From Monilinia fructicola (taxonomy: Eukaryota; Ascomycota; Leotiomycetes; Helotiales; Sclerotiniaceae), in the NCBI GenBank assembly GCA_008692225.1, contig VICG01000004.1, positions 3,205,001-3,269,000 of the forward strand: DNA of 64,000 bases, read 5' to 3'. The translations under genes and the position numbers were made by a program. Positions 1 to 10,440 of this stretch are shown here, in pieces; the first letter of the stretch is position 1, and each line of letters opens with the position of its first letter. The notes beneath the pieces are model-generated. The model searched no databases, had not been told where the DNA came from, and worked only from the letters and a program-made list of their open reading frames with translations.

Positions 1-1036
1 TATATTAAGAACTAATCAGTGAAGAATGAAGATGTCCGAGAATCGTTTCAGTATTTTTGTTGTCGATTCTTTCGTTAAAGGGGTAGATAATTGTTTACTC
101 ATCGCTTAATTAACATGTATACGGCTATCGTTGCTCAGTAATACATGATATTTCTATCCTTACTATTGTTCTTTGCAGCTTTACGTACGTATATCAATGT
201 GCTTTTATACTCCCGTTGCATGTGCATCTGAAGTATCACCGATTGGCTTTAAGAAAGAGCAAAAATATTCCATCAAATATCTTATTATAATCTCATAGAC
301 CTTTCCTGTTCACCCATCCATCTCCATCATTCAGAGTGGTTGATATCCCAAGCGCATAGTTGAGTAATCCACCATAAAATATAGAGTAGTTAAACTATTT
401 CTAACTTGAATCTCATCAATATTCATCTAAAGTCAATAGAAACCTCAATTAAGCATCTCTGTTATCCAATAACTCGTCTATTCAGAAGCATGATTGTGAT
501 ACATCACCTCATGATCAAGATCAAAATTAACAGAATACAATGAACAAAGCTGCTCAGGACCAACGGATCCAAGTACCTACCTGTTGTACCCCCTATTAAT
601 CGTCAAACCAACAACCAACAACGAACAAAACCATCATCGCCATCATCGTCATCATCCCATACCTCCAATATTCTCCCCATCTGTATCAATAGACGAACAA
701 AATGCATTCTAGGTATATACCTCTCTCCCGCCACACCCAACCACCCTCCCCCCTCCCACATTAAATCTCAAATTTCAAATTTCAATTCAAGACTCATGGC
801 TCAAAACTCAAGACTCAAGACTCAAGCATTTCATCCTCCACCACTCCCCATCTAACATACACTCCAAATCCAAACCCTACAACCTTTCCCCCTCTCCTCC
901 CAAACTCCACTGAATCCCAATAACCTCCCGCCACAACCTCTCCTTCACAACATGATTTAGTCAACAATCTCGAAATCCATCACACCATACAATTTCCCAA
1001 CGGAAGTTCCTCCTCTTTTATTCCTCAATCTAAGAT

Positions 1037-1083
<47 letters not shown>

Positions 1084-1894
1084 ACTCTTCCTTCTTCCCT
1101 CGCCTTCTCCTTGCCTTCCCCTTTGTTCCAAAACCTACATAAACCAATAGCTAAAAACCACAAATGTTAAACTATCCATCCATTCATCCATCCAAAAAAC
1201 CCAGCTTAATAATCCACAACCACAACCACAACCACCACAACCACCAGCGCCATCAGCAGCAGCAGCATCCATACACATCCCCTCTCAACCCCCCAAACAC
1301 TCACACACCAACATCCCAACATCCCATATAAACCTTCCCTAACCCCCTACCCTTCGCACATCCCTCAACATCGCCAACTCCCTCAACTCCTCAATCCCAA
1401 CCCATACTTATAACCCTCCCTTCCCCTCCGCATGTGCCTCCTTCCCTCCTTCTCCTCTTTCATCTACCACACCACCGCACTAATGTAACTTTACCAAGGT
1501 ATTTAATGAGCGAGATGCTACATATATTCTCCGGGCGAGAGGCTTTAACACCCGTGAATATTCTCTCCGTTCTCTCCGTTTTCTGTGTATAGAAGATTTG
1601 TAGTGGAATAATTAGAGAACAAGGGTATTTGCAAAAATGGATGGATAGATGTAAAAAATGGGGAGTTTTCTTTCTAAACCTACTAGAAAAGATATCAAGT
1701 GTAAGTAAACATACATGCGTACATACATACAATATTGACCAGATCCATGGCCCAACTAGACGCCAAGATGACACATGCCAATTATCATCCAGATCATCTT
1801 CTATTCCACTTCATACCATTCCTTATGCTACATCATCACTGCGACCACCCTCTCCTCTAATTACCCTTTCAATTCCCCCCAGCACTTGTATCAT
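1..1894. other. Intergenic, pyrimidine-rich, no gene seen
   Basis: No open frame here looks coding. Roughly 540-1460 is strongly C/T/A-rich on the plus strand with few G, with short repeated words such as CTCAAGACTCAAGACTCAAG near 790-830, as is common in promoter and 5' leader DNA of filamentous fungi. An AC microsatellite lies at 1039-1081. The segment adjoins the 3' end of the CAP gene, so its right end should hold that gene's 3' UTR. Confidence 0.6.
1039..1081. repeat. AC dinucleotide microsatellite
   Basis: About 21 uninterrupted AC units. The minus-strand frame across it (957-1163) encodes only a Cys-Val run and is a repeat artefact. Confidence 0.95.
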
Positions 1895-3979
1895 TTAACC
1901 AGCATGCTCCACAATCTCAGATCTGACCTTTCCGTCTTCAATCCATGTTCTCAATTGCTCTGGCAATGGAACTTCCTTATAATCTCCTTCACCTTCCTCG
2001 GTTTCCAAATCTTGTAAAAGTACATTAACACTACTACATTTACTCGTGAAAACTTCAGTATTCAAACTTTCTTTTCCAAGATAAATTTGAGCACCATCAA
2101 CTTGATCCATCATAATTGTAGGTAAAACACCCAAGACTTGTAAAGCAAAGTTTGAAGCTTTAATCACATCAATTGATGAAACGAGTGATTCAACAATCAA
2201 GGAGAGACGAGGACTATTGTCGATTGAAATTGCGTTTGCCTTGCCCTTAATCATAATTGTAGTTTTGGAGCAACGGGAGATGAGAATAGAGTGAGAGATA
2301 GAAGCTTCGATTTCGATTGGAGCGGGTTCATTCTCGTAATTTTCCTTTTTGCATGTTAGTAACAGCTTCATACCCCTATCCCATAATAACTCACAATAAT
2401 CCACTTGTTACCCTCCAATTTTTTAACAGGAGGTTTCTTTGTTCTCATACTCTCTGGTTTAGGCTTTTTACCGGGAGCTGGACTCTTTCCACGATTGGAA
2501 CTAATACTCGATTGACTGTCGCTTCGAGTTGGGACTGTAGCACCAGCTCTTAAAGAAGGGTTCTTATGTGTCATTTGTTCCGCATTAACTTTGCGTAATC
2601 CCTTTGTAACATCTGCTCCCTTGTTCAGTTCTGAGAAAAACGGCTCCTAATCCAGCACTGGCATCCTTTGGTGGTGCTTTTGTTGGAATATCATCGAAAA
2701 CTGGAAGAGGAGGAGGCGGTGGTGGTGGAGGTGGTGGTGGTGCAGCCCCTCCAGCGGCAGCTTTTGGATGAGGAGCAGAAGGGATTGGAGCATTTTCATC
2801 AACATCCTTGGATGCAGCTTCCAAATCTAAACCCTTAGGATTCCATGGAATACCATTGGGGAAGTTATCCTTGACATATTCGCTAAGATCCTTAAAGAGT
2901 TGATAGAATGCTTGAATCCATTCGACTTGTTTTGGGTCTCTAAAAATCAAGATTAGTGATGATCAAGTGTGTTTGAATAATATCAGCTTACTTATCCTTG
3001 AAATCCTTCAATACTCTATTACCATAGTATTGCGCAGATCCCAATGATTCATCAACATGTTTGAATGGTTTAGTATCCATTGTAACCCAAGCAAGTACAC
3101 CAATACTTTCCGAAACGGCACTAAGATTATTGAAGTATGGTGATGAACGGTTGGCCTTTCGGATTTCATCCACAGCAGTAAATGAATCTTGGAGAGGTTT
3201 GATGAGTTTTCGAAATGGTTCGTCGGACATACTTGGTTTCTTTGACTTTGTTGTAATCAAAATGTATCTTCGTTGTCCGACATATGCCTTCAATACGTTG
3301 GATGCCTATTAGATATATATGTTAGTTATTATTCGTAATACACTTACGAAGATTCAATTGAATGACGCTTCGCTGACCCTCCGGGGGCCACTGCTGCGGA
3401 GGCAGACTGTTGGAAGTAGAAGTGGAAGTGTAATGTACAAAATACTAACCTGTTCAGCGACCACTCCTCCAATTTCATCACTAAGATTGACATATCTCTT
3501 AACCGCTCCTTGAATGAAATTATCGAATTCTGCGACTGATTCTGGGATAGGTTCTTTGACAACTTCATTAATTGCTGGAGCTTGAACAATCGTAGGTGGT
3601 GGTGGTGACGGAAGAGTCGCGATAGCTTGTTGAGTCGGAGGATTAACACCATTCGATTTTGGAGCATCAGGAGCATCAGAGGGTGGTGGTGGAATTGTTG
3701 ATGAAGCAATATCTTCTAATCTTGATGTAGCAGCTTCGAGCCTTGAAATGATTGCCGTTAGTTCATTGCTGGTTATTCTTGAATCAATGGCCGACATGGT
3801 GATATATTATGGATGGAGGTATTTAATTGGATTGAGATTGGAGATTGGAGATTGTTTGAATGTATGTTGGATGAATGATGGATTGGGTATAAAGAGGACA
3901 GAATAGAATAGAATAGAAATATGAAGTATTATTACCGTTTTATGAGAGTTGTCAAGTTATGCATATTATTTGTCGCCAT
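1895..3979 (-). CDS. CAP1: Adenylyl cyclase-associated protein (CAP/Srv2), with an apparent +1 frameshift
   Basis: CAP binds adenylyl cyclase through its N-terminus and recycles ADP-actin with cofilin through its helical and C-terminal CARP domains. Proposed exons, complement of 3936-3979, 3450-3741, 2992-3305, 2395-2939 and 1895-2344, give about 547 residues, close to the family length. The N-terminus MATNNMHNLTTLIKR joins LEAATSRLEDIA, the cyclase-binding coiled coil. A helical folded domain follows, then a run of 12 prolines near residue 285, the GLGAVFSELN / VTKGL block, the KWIIENYEN start of CARP, and a terminal EHAG, all typical of CAP. Introns of 194, 144, 52 and 50 nt have GT-AG ends. 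CTAAC sits 18 nt before the first acceptor. The reading frame breaks in an A5 run (plus 2636-2640): removing one base restores VFSELNKGADVTKG. An alternative in-frame ATG lies at 3797 inside intron 1. The family assignment is certain; the frameshift is probably a sequence error. Confidence 0.93.
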
Positions 3980-4774
3980 ATTGAACTGAACAGCAGGGAC
4001 CTTTTGTGGTCGAATGCTTTTTGATCCAGATGAGAAGAAATGGTTGAATTTGTTTGGATGGGAAGTTTGTAAGATGGAGCTGGCGCTGGAGCTATGTTGT
4101 CGTTCTGTTTTCGATGTCTTGCAGTTCCAATGCAAGGGGTTGAGAAGGAGGGGAGGGGTGAGAGGGTGAGAAGGTGATAGGAGAAGCGGGAGGGTTATTA
4201 TTTATGATTGCTCAAATGATTGATGTAATACGAAATTGACGTTGTGTAGGATTTATTCAAGGAGAATAACAGATCGGGAGATTCTCCATGTATTGAAGTA
4301 TTGTAATGAAGGAGAATATAGGTGACGATGGAGGAGTCAGGAGGGAGAGAGGGAGGGAGAGAGGAAGAGAGCGGGAGGAAGAGAGGGAGAGAGGACGAGA
4401 GGGAGAGAGGAAGAAAGAATTAAATTGCAGGAAAGAAATAAAAGGAAGATGTTATGAGTTGATGTTGATGTTGATGATGTTGATGTTGATGATGTTGATG
4501 ATGATGATGATGCAGGTGATGATAATGAATGAATGAATGAATTAGATGTATTAAAATGTATTACTCGTATTAGGTTAATAAAATGAGTTGATTAATTAAG
4601 TATTCGTTCTATTTAATCTTAATAATTAATCTAATAATAATAAATTACCTACTATTTATTACTTTATTACTTATTAATTTATAATTAATTATCTTATCTT
4701 ATTATTATTTTAGTATTTATAATATCATAATATTATAAGATTATTATATATTATTTTTTTATTTTTTATTTATT

Positions 4775-4989
4775 TATTACTTTATTATCTTATTTATTAC
4801 TCTATTACTCTATTACTCTATTAATCTATTACTCTATTATTTTATTACTCTATTATTTTATTACTTTATTACTTTATTACTTTATTACTTTATTACTTTA
4901 TTACTTTATTACTTTATTACTTTATTACTTTATTACTTTATTACTTTATTACTTTATTACTTTATTATTTTATTATTTTATTATTATTA
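4775..4989. repeat. Octamer satellite, ACTTTATT family
   Basis: A tandem array of an 8-bp unit. Its left part is mostly ACTCTATT, its middle (about 4863-4967) about 13 perfect ACTTTATT units, and its right end changes to ATTTTATT. The right-end form is the same octamer, up to rotation, as the ATTATTTT array at 32459-32812. Confidence 0.9.
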
Positions 4990-5099
4990 TATAATTAATT
5001 AATTAACCTTATTAAGCTATTAAATTTCTATTAGTGTTTTATTTAGTCTAATACTATCTACTAGTCTTCCTATTATATTCTACCCCTTAGGCTACTATA

Positions 5100-5139
5100 G
5101 AAGGTTCCACGGGCCAACTGAACACACTGGCCAACTGAA
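5100..5139 (+). repeat. Left terminal inverted repeat
   Basis: Identical over 40 bp to the reverse complement of 6034-6073; preceded by TA. Confidence 0.95.
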
Positions 5140-6033
5140 ACAGTCTAACCTAATTGGGTCACCGCTTTTCGATCGTAATCCTTTATTTTCATTATTATAT
5201 TTGATATTAAATTTAAATATAGTAATTTTATTTATTAAATAATTTTATATCAATCTTTATATACTAATTGATAAGTTGTATTAATTTTTATAAGTATATT
5301 ATACAAATTGTATTAATAATTTTAATTTAAAATGAATAATTCTTTCTTTTTAAAAGAAATATATATAAATATATATACTTATTTAATTTCTTAATAATAA
5401 TAAAAACTCTTTTAAGAATTTATTATATATTTATTTATAATAAATAAATTCTATAAGATTATATTAAGATCTTTTAATTAAAAATAAAAATAAAAATATT
5501 TCTATATATATACAAATATATAAAAATTTAAAAGCTTTAAATTATAAATATCGTTTATCTTACAATATTGTTTTAATAATATATTAAAAATAGTTATAAT
5601 ATTTTATTAATAATCTATTATAAAATGTTTATAATTTTCTAAGAATCTATTTTTTAAATTTATTTTTAAATTAAATTATTTACTATTAATTAATAATTTT
5701 AGTTTTAAAGAATAAAACGTTTTATATATAATAATTTATAAACTTTATAAATAATAGAAATATAAAAAGATTTAATATTTTATTTTCTTAATAGTTTGAT
5801 AAATATAAATTAATTAATAAAATATTATTATAAAAAGTCTACTATTATAAATTTTATAAAAAAAATTATAAATTATTTTTTAATGATTTTTGATAATTTT
5901 ATCAATAAAAATAAAGTCTATTATGTGATTATTATTATTATCAAAGTATATATTATAATAATAAAGTATAAGAGTTAATTATACCTTTAAGAATAAGGTA
6001 TTGCCAGCCTATCGACTAAAAGGGTTTAGCGCG

Positions 6034-6073
6034 TTCAGTTGGCCAGTGTGTTCAGTTGGCCCGTGGAACCTTC
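6034..6073 (-). repeat. Right terminal inverted repeat
   Basis: Reverse complement of 5100-5139; followed by TA. The next 11 bp from that TA (TAGTCTAATAC, 6074-6084) also occur at 5044-5054, left of the element but not touching it. Confidence 0.95.
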
Positions 6074-6699
6074 TAGTCTAATACGTTAGATTATTCGTAT
6101 ATATACTATGAAGAATTCAATCTAATTGGCTCTAGTTAGCTACCTAGGTATTTAAAATTAAAACAACTTTTTAAATATATATATAATTTAAAGACTTATT
6201 TTATATAAGTCTTTTAATTTTTTAATTATAAAAAAGCTATAGAATTAAAAATTACTAAAAGCTTTAATATATAGATTTTTATAAGACATTCTATATATAT
6301 TAGATTTTTTATTATTAAATAAATAGGAATATCTTTTAATATTTCTATATTTCTAATAATTTGGTTGGTTGATAAGATCCCTGCTAAGCGAGCGTGTCAA
6401 GCTATAGCAGCCTAAGGGATAAACTTCTGTCTTATTGGCGTGATTCTAAATTTATACATGATTACATAATCTGCAGATAGAGTCTCACAAGGCTGTAGTA
6501 CAAGGCTGTCACTGACCATTGGTATTGTGACACCTGGCGGACTATCATTAAGGGTAACGTTATGATCTTGAATTGATTATTTCTCAGCCTTGTTTACTTT
6601 TCACTTGTCACTTTGTTGTTATTTTCAAGAACTTTATTCCCTCTTTTATTTACTTCGCATAATAATTATTCACTCACTTATTCATTCATTCATTCATTC

Positions 6700-6775
6700 A
6701 TCTCAACCTCACTTCAACCTCACTTCAATCTCACTTCAACCTCACCTCAACCTCACCTCAACCTCACTCCCTCCC
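6700..6775 (+). repeat. Short tandem repeat TCAACCTCACT in the kinase 5' leader
   Basis: About seven imperfect 10-11 bp units (CTCAACCTCACT / TTCAACCTCAC), preceded by a CATT tetranucleotide run at about 6680-6697 and followed by a CT-rich tract. It ends about 85 bp before the proposed ATG at 6858, so it lies in the promoter or 5' UTR. Confidence 0.8.
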
Positions 6776-6857
6776 TCTCCTCTTCCTCTCCCTTCCCTTT
6801 CTCTCTCCCTGTCCTTCAAATTATACCAATCTTCTACTTTCATTACATATTTCAAAT

Positions 6858-8836
6858 ATGAATCAAGATGATCAAATCCCTTCTGATCAAGAGATTGATT
6901 TTTGTACTCTTGGAATGTTTATAATTGGTATGTATTTGTGAGTTCTCTTGTGTGGTATATCTATATCTATAGTCGTTCATCAGTTCCCGTTCCGTATTTA
7001 CTTTTTCTTCACTTACAAGTGATGCAAGAAAGATGATGGACTTTATTTGAGAAGTCTCAGGAAATACAATATCTTTATATCTTATGAGCAACACGTCCAA
7101 TATTTACCAATATCGTCACAACTTAAACCACAGTTGTTTATTGTATCGTATATCTAGCGATATTATGGTCAAATTCATGAAGATTTGGTTACTTGATAGA
7201 AATAACTGTTGGCAAGGGGTTGTGAAACAGTTGAGATGTTTAATGTTGTTCCTGCATGAGATACAATAACATACATTGGTCTGGTCTTACCAATTCTTAA
7301 GGGTACTTGTCACCACATAGAGATATGTATATATATATATATATATACATATATATACATATATATACATATATATACATGAGATTTGAGAAAATCACTT
7401 AGTCATAAATTATCCACTATAAAATACCTATAAACACACACACACACTCACATATCTCTCTCTTTCTCCCTTCAGAATTCTTTTTCATCTCAAAGATGGG
7501 ATTACAATCTCCTATTCCGATTCTATCCGAAATCTTATCGTCATGATCAAGGATGATGTATCTAATAACTAAATCCTTTTGTGTTTTCATATACCCGATA
7601 ACATGATCTTGTTCCAACTCTACATATTAACATTGTTCTTCACTCAGATGAAATACATTACCTTCCACCAACCCCCTCAGTATATGATGTCCTTGGAGGC
7701 GCTGGTTCATATTCCGCCTTAGGAGCTCGTCTCTTTTTCTCCACCACCCCTCTCCAAAACAGTTTCCTGGATAGTCGACAAAGGTTCAGATTTCCCTTCC
7801 TCAATATCTGACCAAATCGCCACATGGCAAACCTCCTGTCTGACCCGTACCGATCCTAATCGTCTCACAACTCGTGGATGGAATGGTTATGACTCCAACG
7901 AAGTTCGCTCTTTCAAATACACCACCCCAAAACTACGACTCGATGAAAAATCCTTAGCTGACCATCCCCCTCTTCTATTTGCCAAATCCTTTCATCTCAT
8001 CTGTTCCCCAAGTCGTTGTATAGACCTCATAACACGCATTCTTTCTCTTCGCAAATCTCATGCCCCAGATCATCCAAAACCTCTTTTTATCTGGGAACCG
8101 GTTCCAGACCTATGTACACCAACTCAACTCCTAAACTGTACCAACGTTCTCCCATACATCGACGTCCTCTCCCCAAACCACTCCGAGTTAGCCGGGTTCA
8201 TGGGTGACCCAGACTATGGCCTCACTCCCTCTGGAGAAATCTCCACCGATGCAGTAGAAAGATCCTGCGAGCAACTCTTAGCATCCATGCCCCTCCAATC
8301 TTACAGTATCGTAGTCCGCTGCGGAGCACTAGGATGTTACGTTGCCAAAAATGGGGGAAGAAGCCGGCGAGCCAGCAAGAGTCGACGTAAACGACCCGCG
8401 AACCGTACCCGTGGAGGCTTGACCCTAGATATGAACATGGAAGATCTATTCGTCGGTCTCCTGTCTGATTCTGGGGAAATAGAATTCGAACGCAACGATT
8501 TATCCACTCGTCGATCCTGGAATTGAAAAATGGATCCCGGCATTCCATCAAGCAGGAGAGGGAGAGAATCATAAAGTTGTGGACCCAACGGGAGGTGGAA
8601 ATGCATTTCTAGGCGGTTTGGCCATTGCTTTGGCCAGGGGAAAGGGGATCATAGAAGCTAGTTGTTGGGGATCCGTAGCGGCTAGCTTCGCTATTGAGCA
8701 GGTTGGTGTACCGGAGTTGGGAGTGGAAGAGGGAGATGTGGGAGAGGAAACTTGGAATGGTGTCCTGGTAGACGAGCGATTGTCGGAATTTATGGGGAGG
8801 GTTGGGGTTGGCCCTTCTTTACCTGCTTCTAGGTGA
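6858..8836 (+). CDS. mak32: PfkB-family carbohydrate kinase, Mak32-like, two apparent frameshifts
   Basis: Proposed exons 6858-6927 and 7648-8836. The start gives MNQDDQIPSDQEID, then a join MFII/DEIHYLPPTPSVYDVLGG that matches the Mak32 branch of ribokinase-like PfkB proteins. Further conserved parts are the GGAGSYSALGARLF glycine-rich segment, the WEPVP...PNHSELAGFMG core, CGALGCYV, and the C-terminal DPTGGGNAFLGG, the PfkB ATP/catalytic signature with Asn replacing the usual catalytic Asp. Mak32 in yeast affects maintenance of a double-stranded RNA; its substrate is unknown. The frame breaks twice: in a T5 run at 7734-7738 (removing one T restores RLFSPPPLSKTVSWIVD) and near 8499-8501 (removing one T restores FERNDYPLVDPGIEKW). 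Corrected length is about 418 residues. The first intron is 720 nt, long for this genome, and ends TTAAC...CACTCAG. The family is clear; the breaks are likely sequence errors, though a decaying gene is possible. Confidence 0.85.
7328..7380. repeat. TA-rich microsatellite inside the kinase intron
   Basis: A (TA)n run followed by several copies of ACATATATAT, entirely inside the proposed 720-nt intron. Confidence 0.9.
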
Positions 8837-9879
8837 TTGGTTGATGAAGACTTGGGAGTAAAGGGTCGAAGATGGAAGGTAGAAGGGGCTGGACAAACTA
8901 TCCAAGGAAATTGTTGGGTATCACAAGAAGAGATGGCCAAGGATAAAATACGTAAAGACACGAATCACCGGCTGAGTTCATCAACATCCGGGGAAAAAAG
9001 AGATGCTATAAAGAACAATTAATAGATTAAAATACAGACACATTTTATCCATCGATTATACGTCACTTTTCTTCACTCTGATTTCCAATCCCCTCTTCCC
9101 ATTCTGAAAACCCAGTATTCAAAAACACATGAAATCACTTTTTCATTCTATCAACCTCATACATACATATATATATATATACAATCACTACTAATTAAAT
9201 CCCATGTGCTTTTTTTGTTTTTTGTTTGTTTTTTTTTTTCTTTCTTTGAATGCCTGGTATCTCCCCATTGTAAGATTACCTAGCACTGGCGGGCATCTGC
9301 TCGCTTACCCCCCTACCTCCCTACCTTCTTGACTTATCGCCTAATGCTTGATTACTCCTTTGATATCTTGCTTGCTTTCTTTCTGAGATTCTGAGATTCT
9401 GATTTGGTTTTTTTTGTTGGCGTTGGAGTATATGGATGTGTTTGGGGTTGTGTTGCGATTGTTGTGGGGATTGGAAAGGGGGAAGAAGAGGAGGGAGGAT
9501 TTGATATAGTTTTTGTTGATGTGGTTGATATGATTAATATAGCATTGGATACGTGTGCAGTTTTAATTAATTTTGAAAGGAGTCATCATATTATTGTTGA
9601 TGATAATGATTGTTCATTTCTTGAGTGATTCGATTAGATGTTTGATCACCAAAAATGACTCGATATACCGATATATCAACGTATATATTCCCAAAAAGTC
9701 AAGTTAACATGATTCACCGTGTTTCTGAAATTAACATATATAGTTCGTGCTTTTTCGAACTCGAACATTTCCTCAAAACCATCCTCACAGCTTTCACGAA
9801 ACACCACTTCGACCTTCAGAATACCATATTCTGCACCAAGAGTCACCTTTTATCCCTCGAACATCTCCCGACTTTCAGG
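8837..9879. other. Intergenic, no gene seen
   Basis: Contains T-rich runs near 9210-9240 and a G/T-rich stretch at 9410-9550. The only open frame of note, 9404-9628, is Val/Gly-rich low-complexity sequence and is not credible. Positions 9655-9879 are open in frame with the next gene but look like leader sequence. Confidence 0.55.
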
Positions 9880-10440
9880 ATGAGTTCCAACTTCAGAGTT
9901 TCCAGAGCATCCAATACCTCTGCGCCATCCGGTTCTACGGAGCGCAGAAGGCCCATTCGACACACGGTTGACAGTGATAGTCTTGTGGATATCGCTGACT
10001 ACATTGAATCTGACGATCATATGGATCTCGTTCAATCCATCGAACCGGGTGATGGTACGGATCTCGTTCAATCCATCGAACCTGATGATCGGATGGAACC
10101 TGATGAGCCTACAGAGCGTGTCATAAGCGAAAGCCTTGAAAGGTTCTTCAATGATGTTCGTGACAATCTCTTCTACAACGAAGCCGTCATCCAGCAAATT
10201 TTTGGCTTGATGGTAGATACTCCAGATGAGCGACGAGACAATGAATATCTCGATGCATTATGGCATGTCTATGATGATATCAAATCAGAGGATCACATAA
10301 CTCATTTTGAGTACATGCGATTGGATGAAGCTACGAAGGATAGAATTGAAAATGTGAGACTTGGGATTGAAGCTGTGGGGAGGGCAATGGAGAATGAACA
10401 GGCTCTGTGTAATGCGGGTCATTATGGTAGAGAGGAGTAA
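9880..10440 (+). CDS. Hypothetical acidic protein with internal repeat
   Basis: I do not recognise this protein. From the ATG at 9880 it is 186 residues, acidic and probably helical, starting MSSNFRVSRASNTSAPS. An in-frame ATG at 9655 would add 75 residues, but those are rich in Ile, Phe and His and look like translated leader, so I prefer 9880. Residues 48-71 are a tandem duplication of a 12-residue unit containing DLVQSIEP, also visible in the DNA as a 36-nt tandem unit at about 10023-10094. Residues 90-130 contain a helical segment with ALWHVYDDIK that resembles segments in the proteins at 15257 and 20261. No introns are needed. Probably a lineage-restricted gene. Confidence 0.55.
   Translation: MSSNFRVSRASNTSAPSGSTERRRPIRHTVDSDSLVDIADYIESDDHMDLVQSIEPGDGTDLVQSIEPDDRMEPDEPTERVISESLERFFNDVRDNLFYNEAVIQQIFGLMVDTPDERRDNEYLDALWHVYDDIKSEDHITHFEYMRLDEATKDRIENVRLGIEAVGRAMENEQALCNAGHYGREE

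Larger units (their letters stand above)
5100..6073. mobile_element. Non-autonomous or RIP-decayed DNA transposon with 40-bp TIRs (Tc1/mariner-like)
   Basis: Positions 5100-5139 and 6034-6073 are perfect 40-bp inverted repeats beginning GAAGGTTCCACGGGCC. Each outer end is followed immediately by TA (5098-5099 and 6074-6075), the target-site signature of Tc1/mariner elements. Within each repeat the 11-mer GGCCAACTGAA occurs twice, 17 bp apart, a layout that would suit tandem transposase-binding sites. The interior is extremely AT-rich with no coding frame, so the element is either a non-autonomous (MITE-like) copy or one decayed by RIP. The terminal repeats themselves keep normal base composition. 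I do not recognise the family by name. Confidence 0.85.
3980..6857. other. Intergenic region with AT-rich repeat island
   Basis: This region separates the divergent CAP and Mak32-like genes. 3980-4300 is ordinary DNA and should carry the CAP promoter and 5' UTR. 4320-4420 is a purine tract of GGGAGAGA-like repeats, and 4457-4515 is a TGATGT/GATGAT repeat. 4560-5090 is AT-rich with an octamer satellite. 5100-6073 is a transposon-like element. 6085-6360 is again AT-rich and looks RIP-affected. 6361-6580 returns to normal composition without a coding frame. 6590-6850 is the pyrimidine-rich leader of the kinase gene. Confidence 0.7.

Noticed and set aside
3350..3411. GC-rich segment in CAP intron 2 that could be read as an extra exon (GQRSVIQLN resembles GQRRYILIT)
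   Set aside because: Direct splicing of 3450 to 3305 gives the expected VAEQASNVLKAYVGQRRY with no insertion, so the likeness is probably chance.
4306..4536. Open frame of 76 codons over GGGAGAGA and GATGAT repeats
   Set aside because: Arg/Glu/Met low-complexity translation of a purine tract; no coding character.
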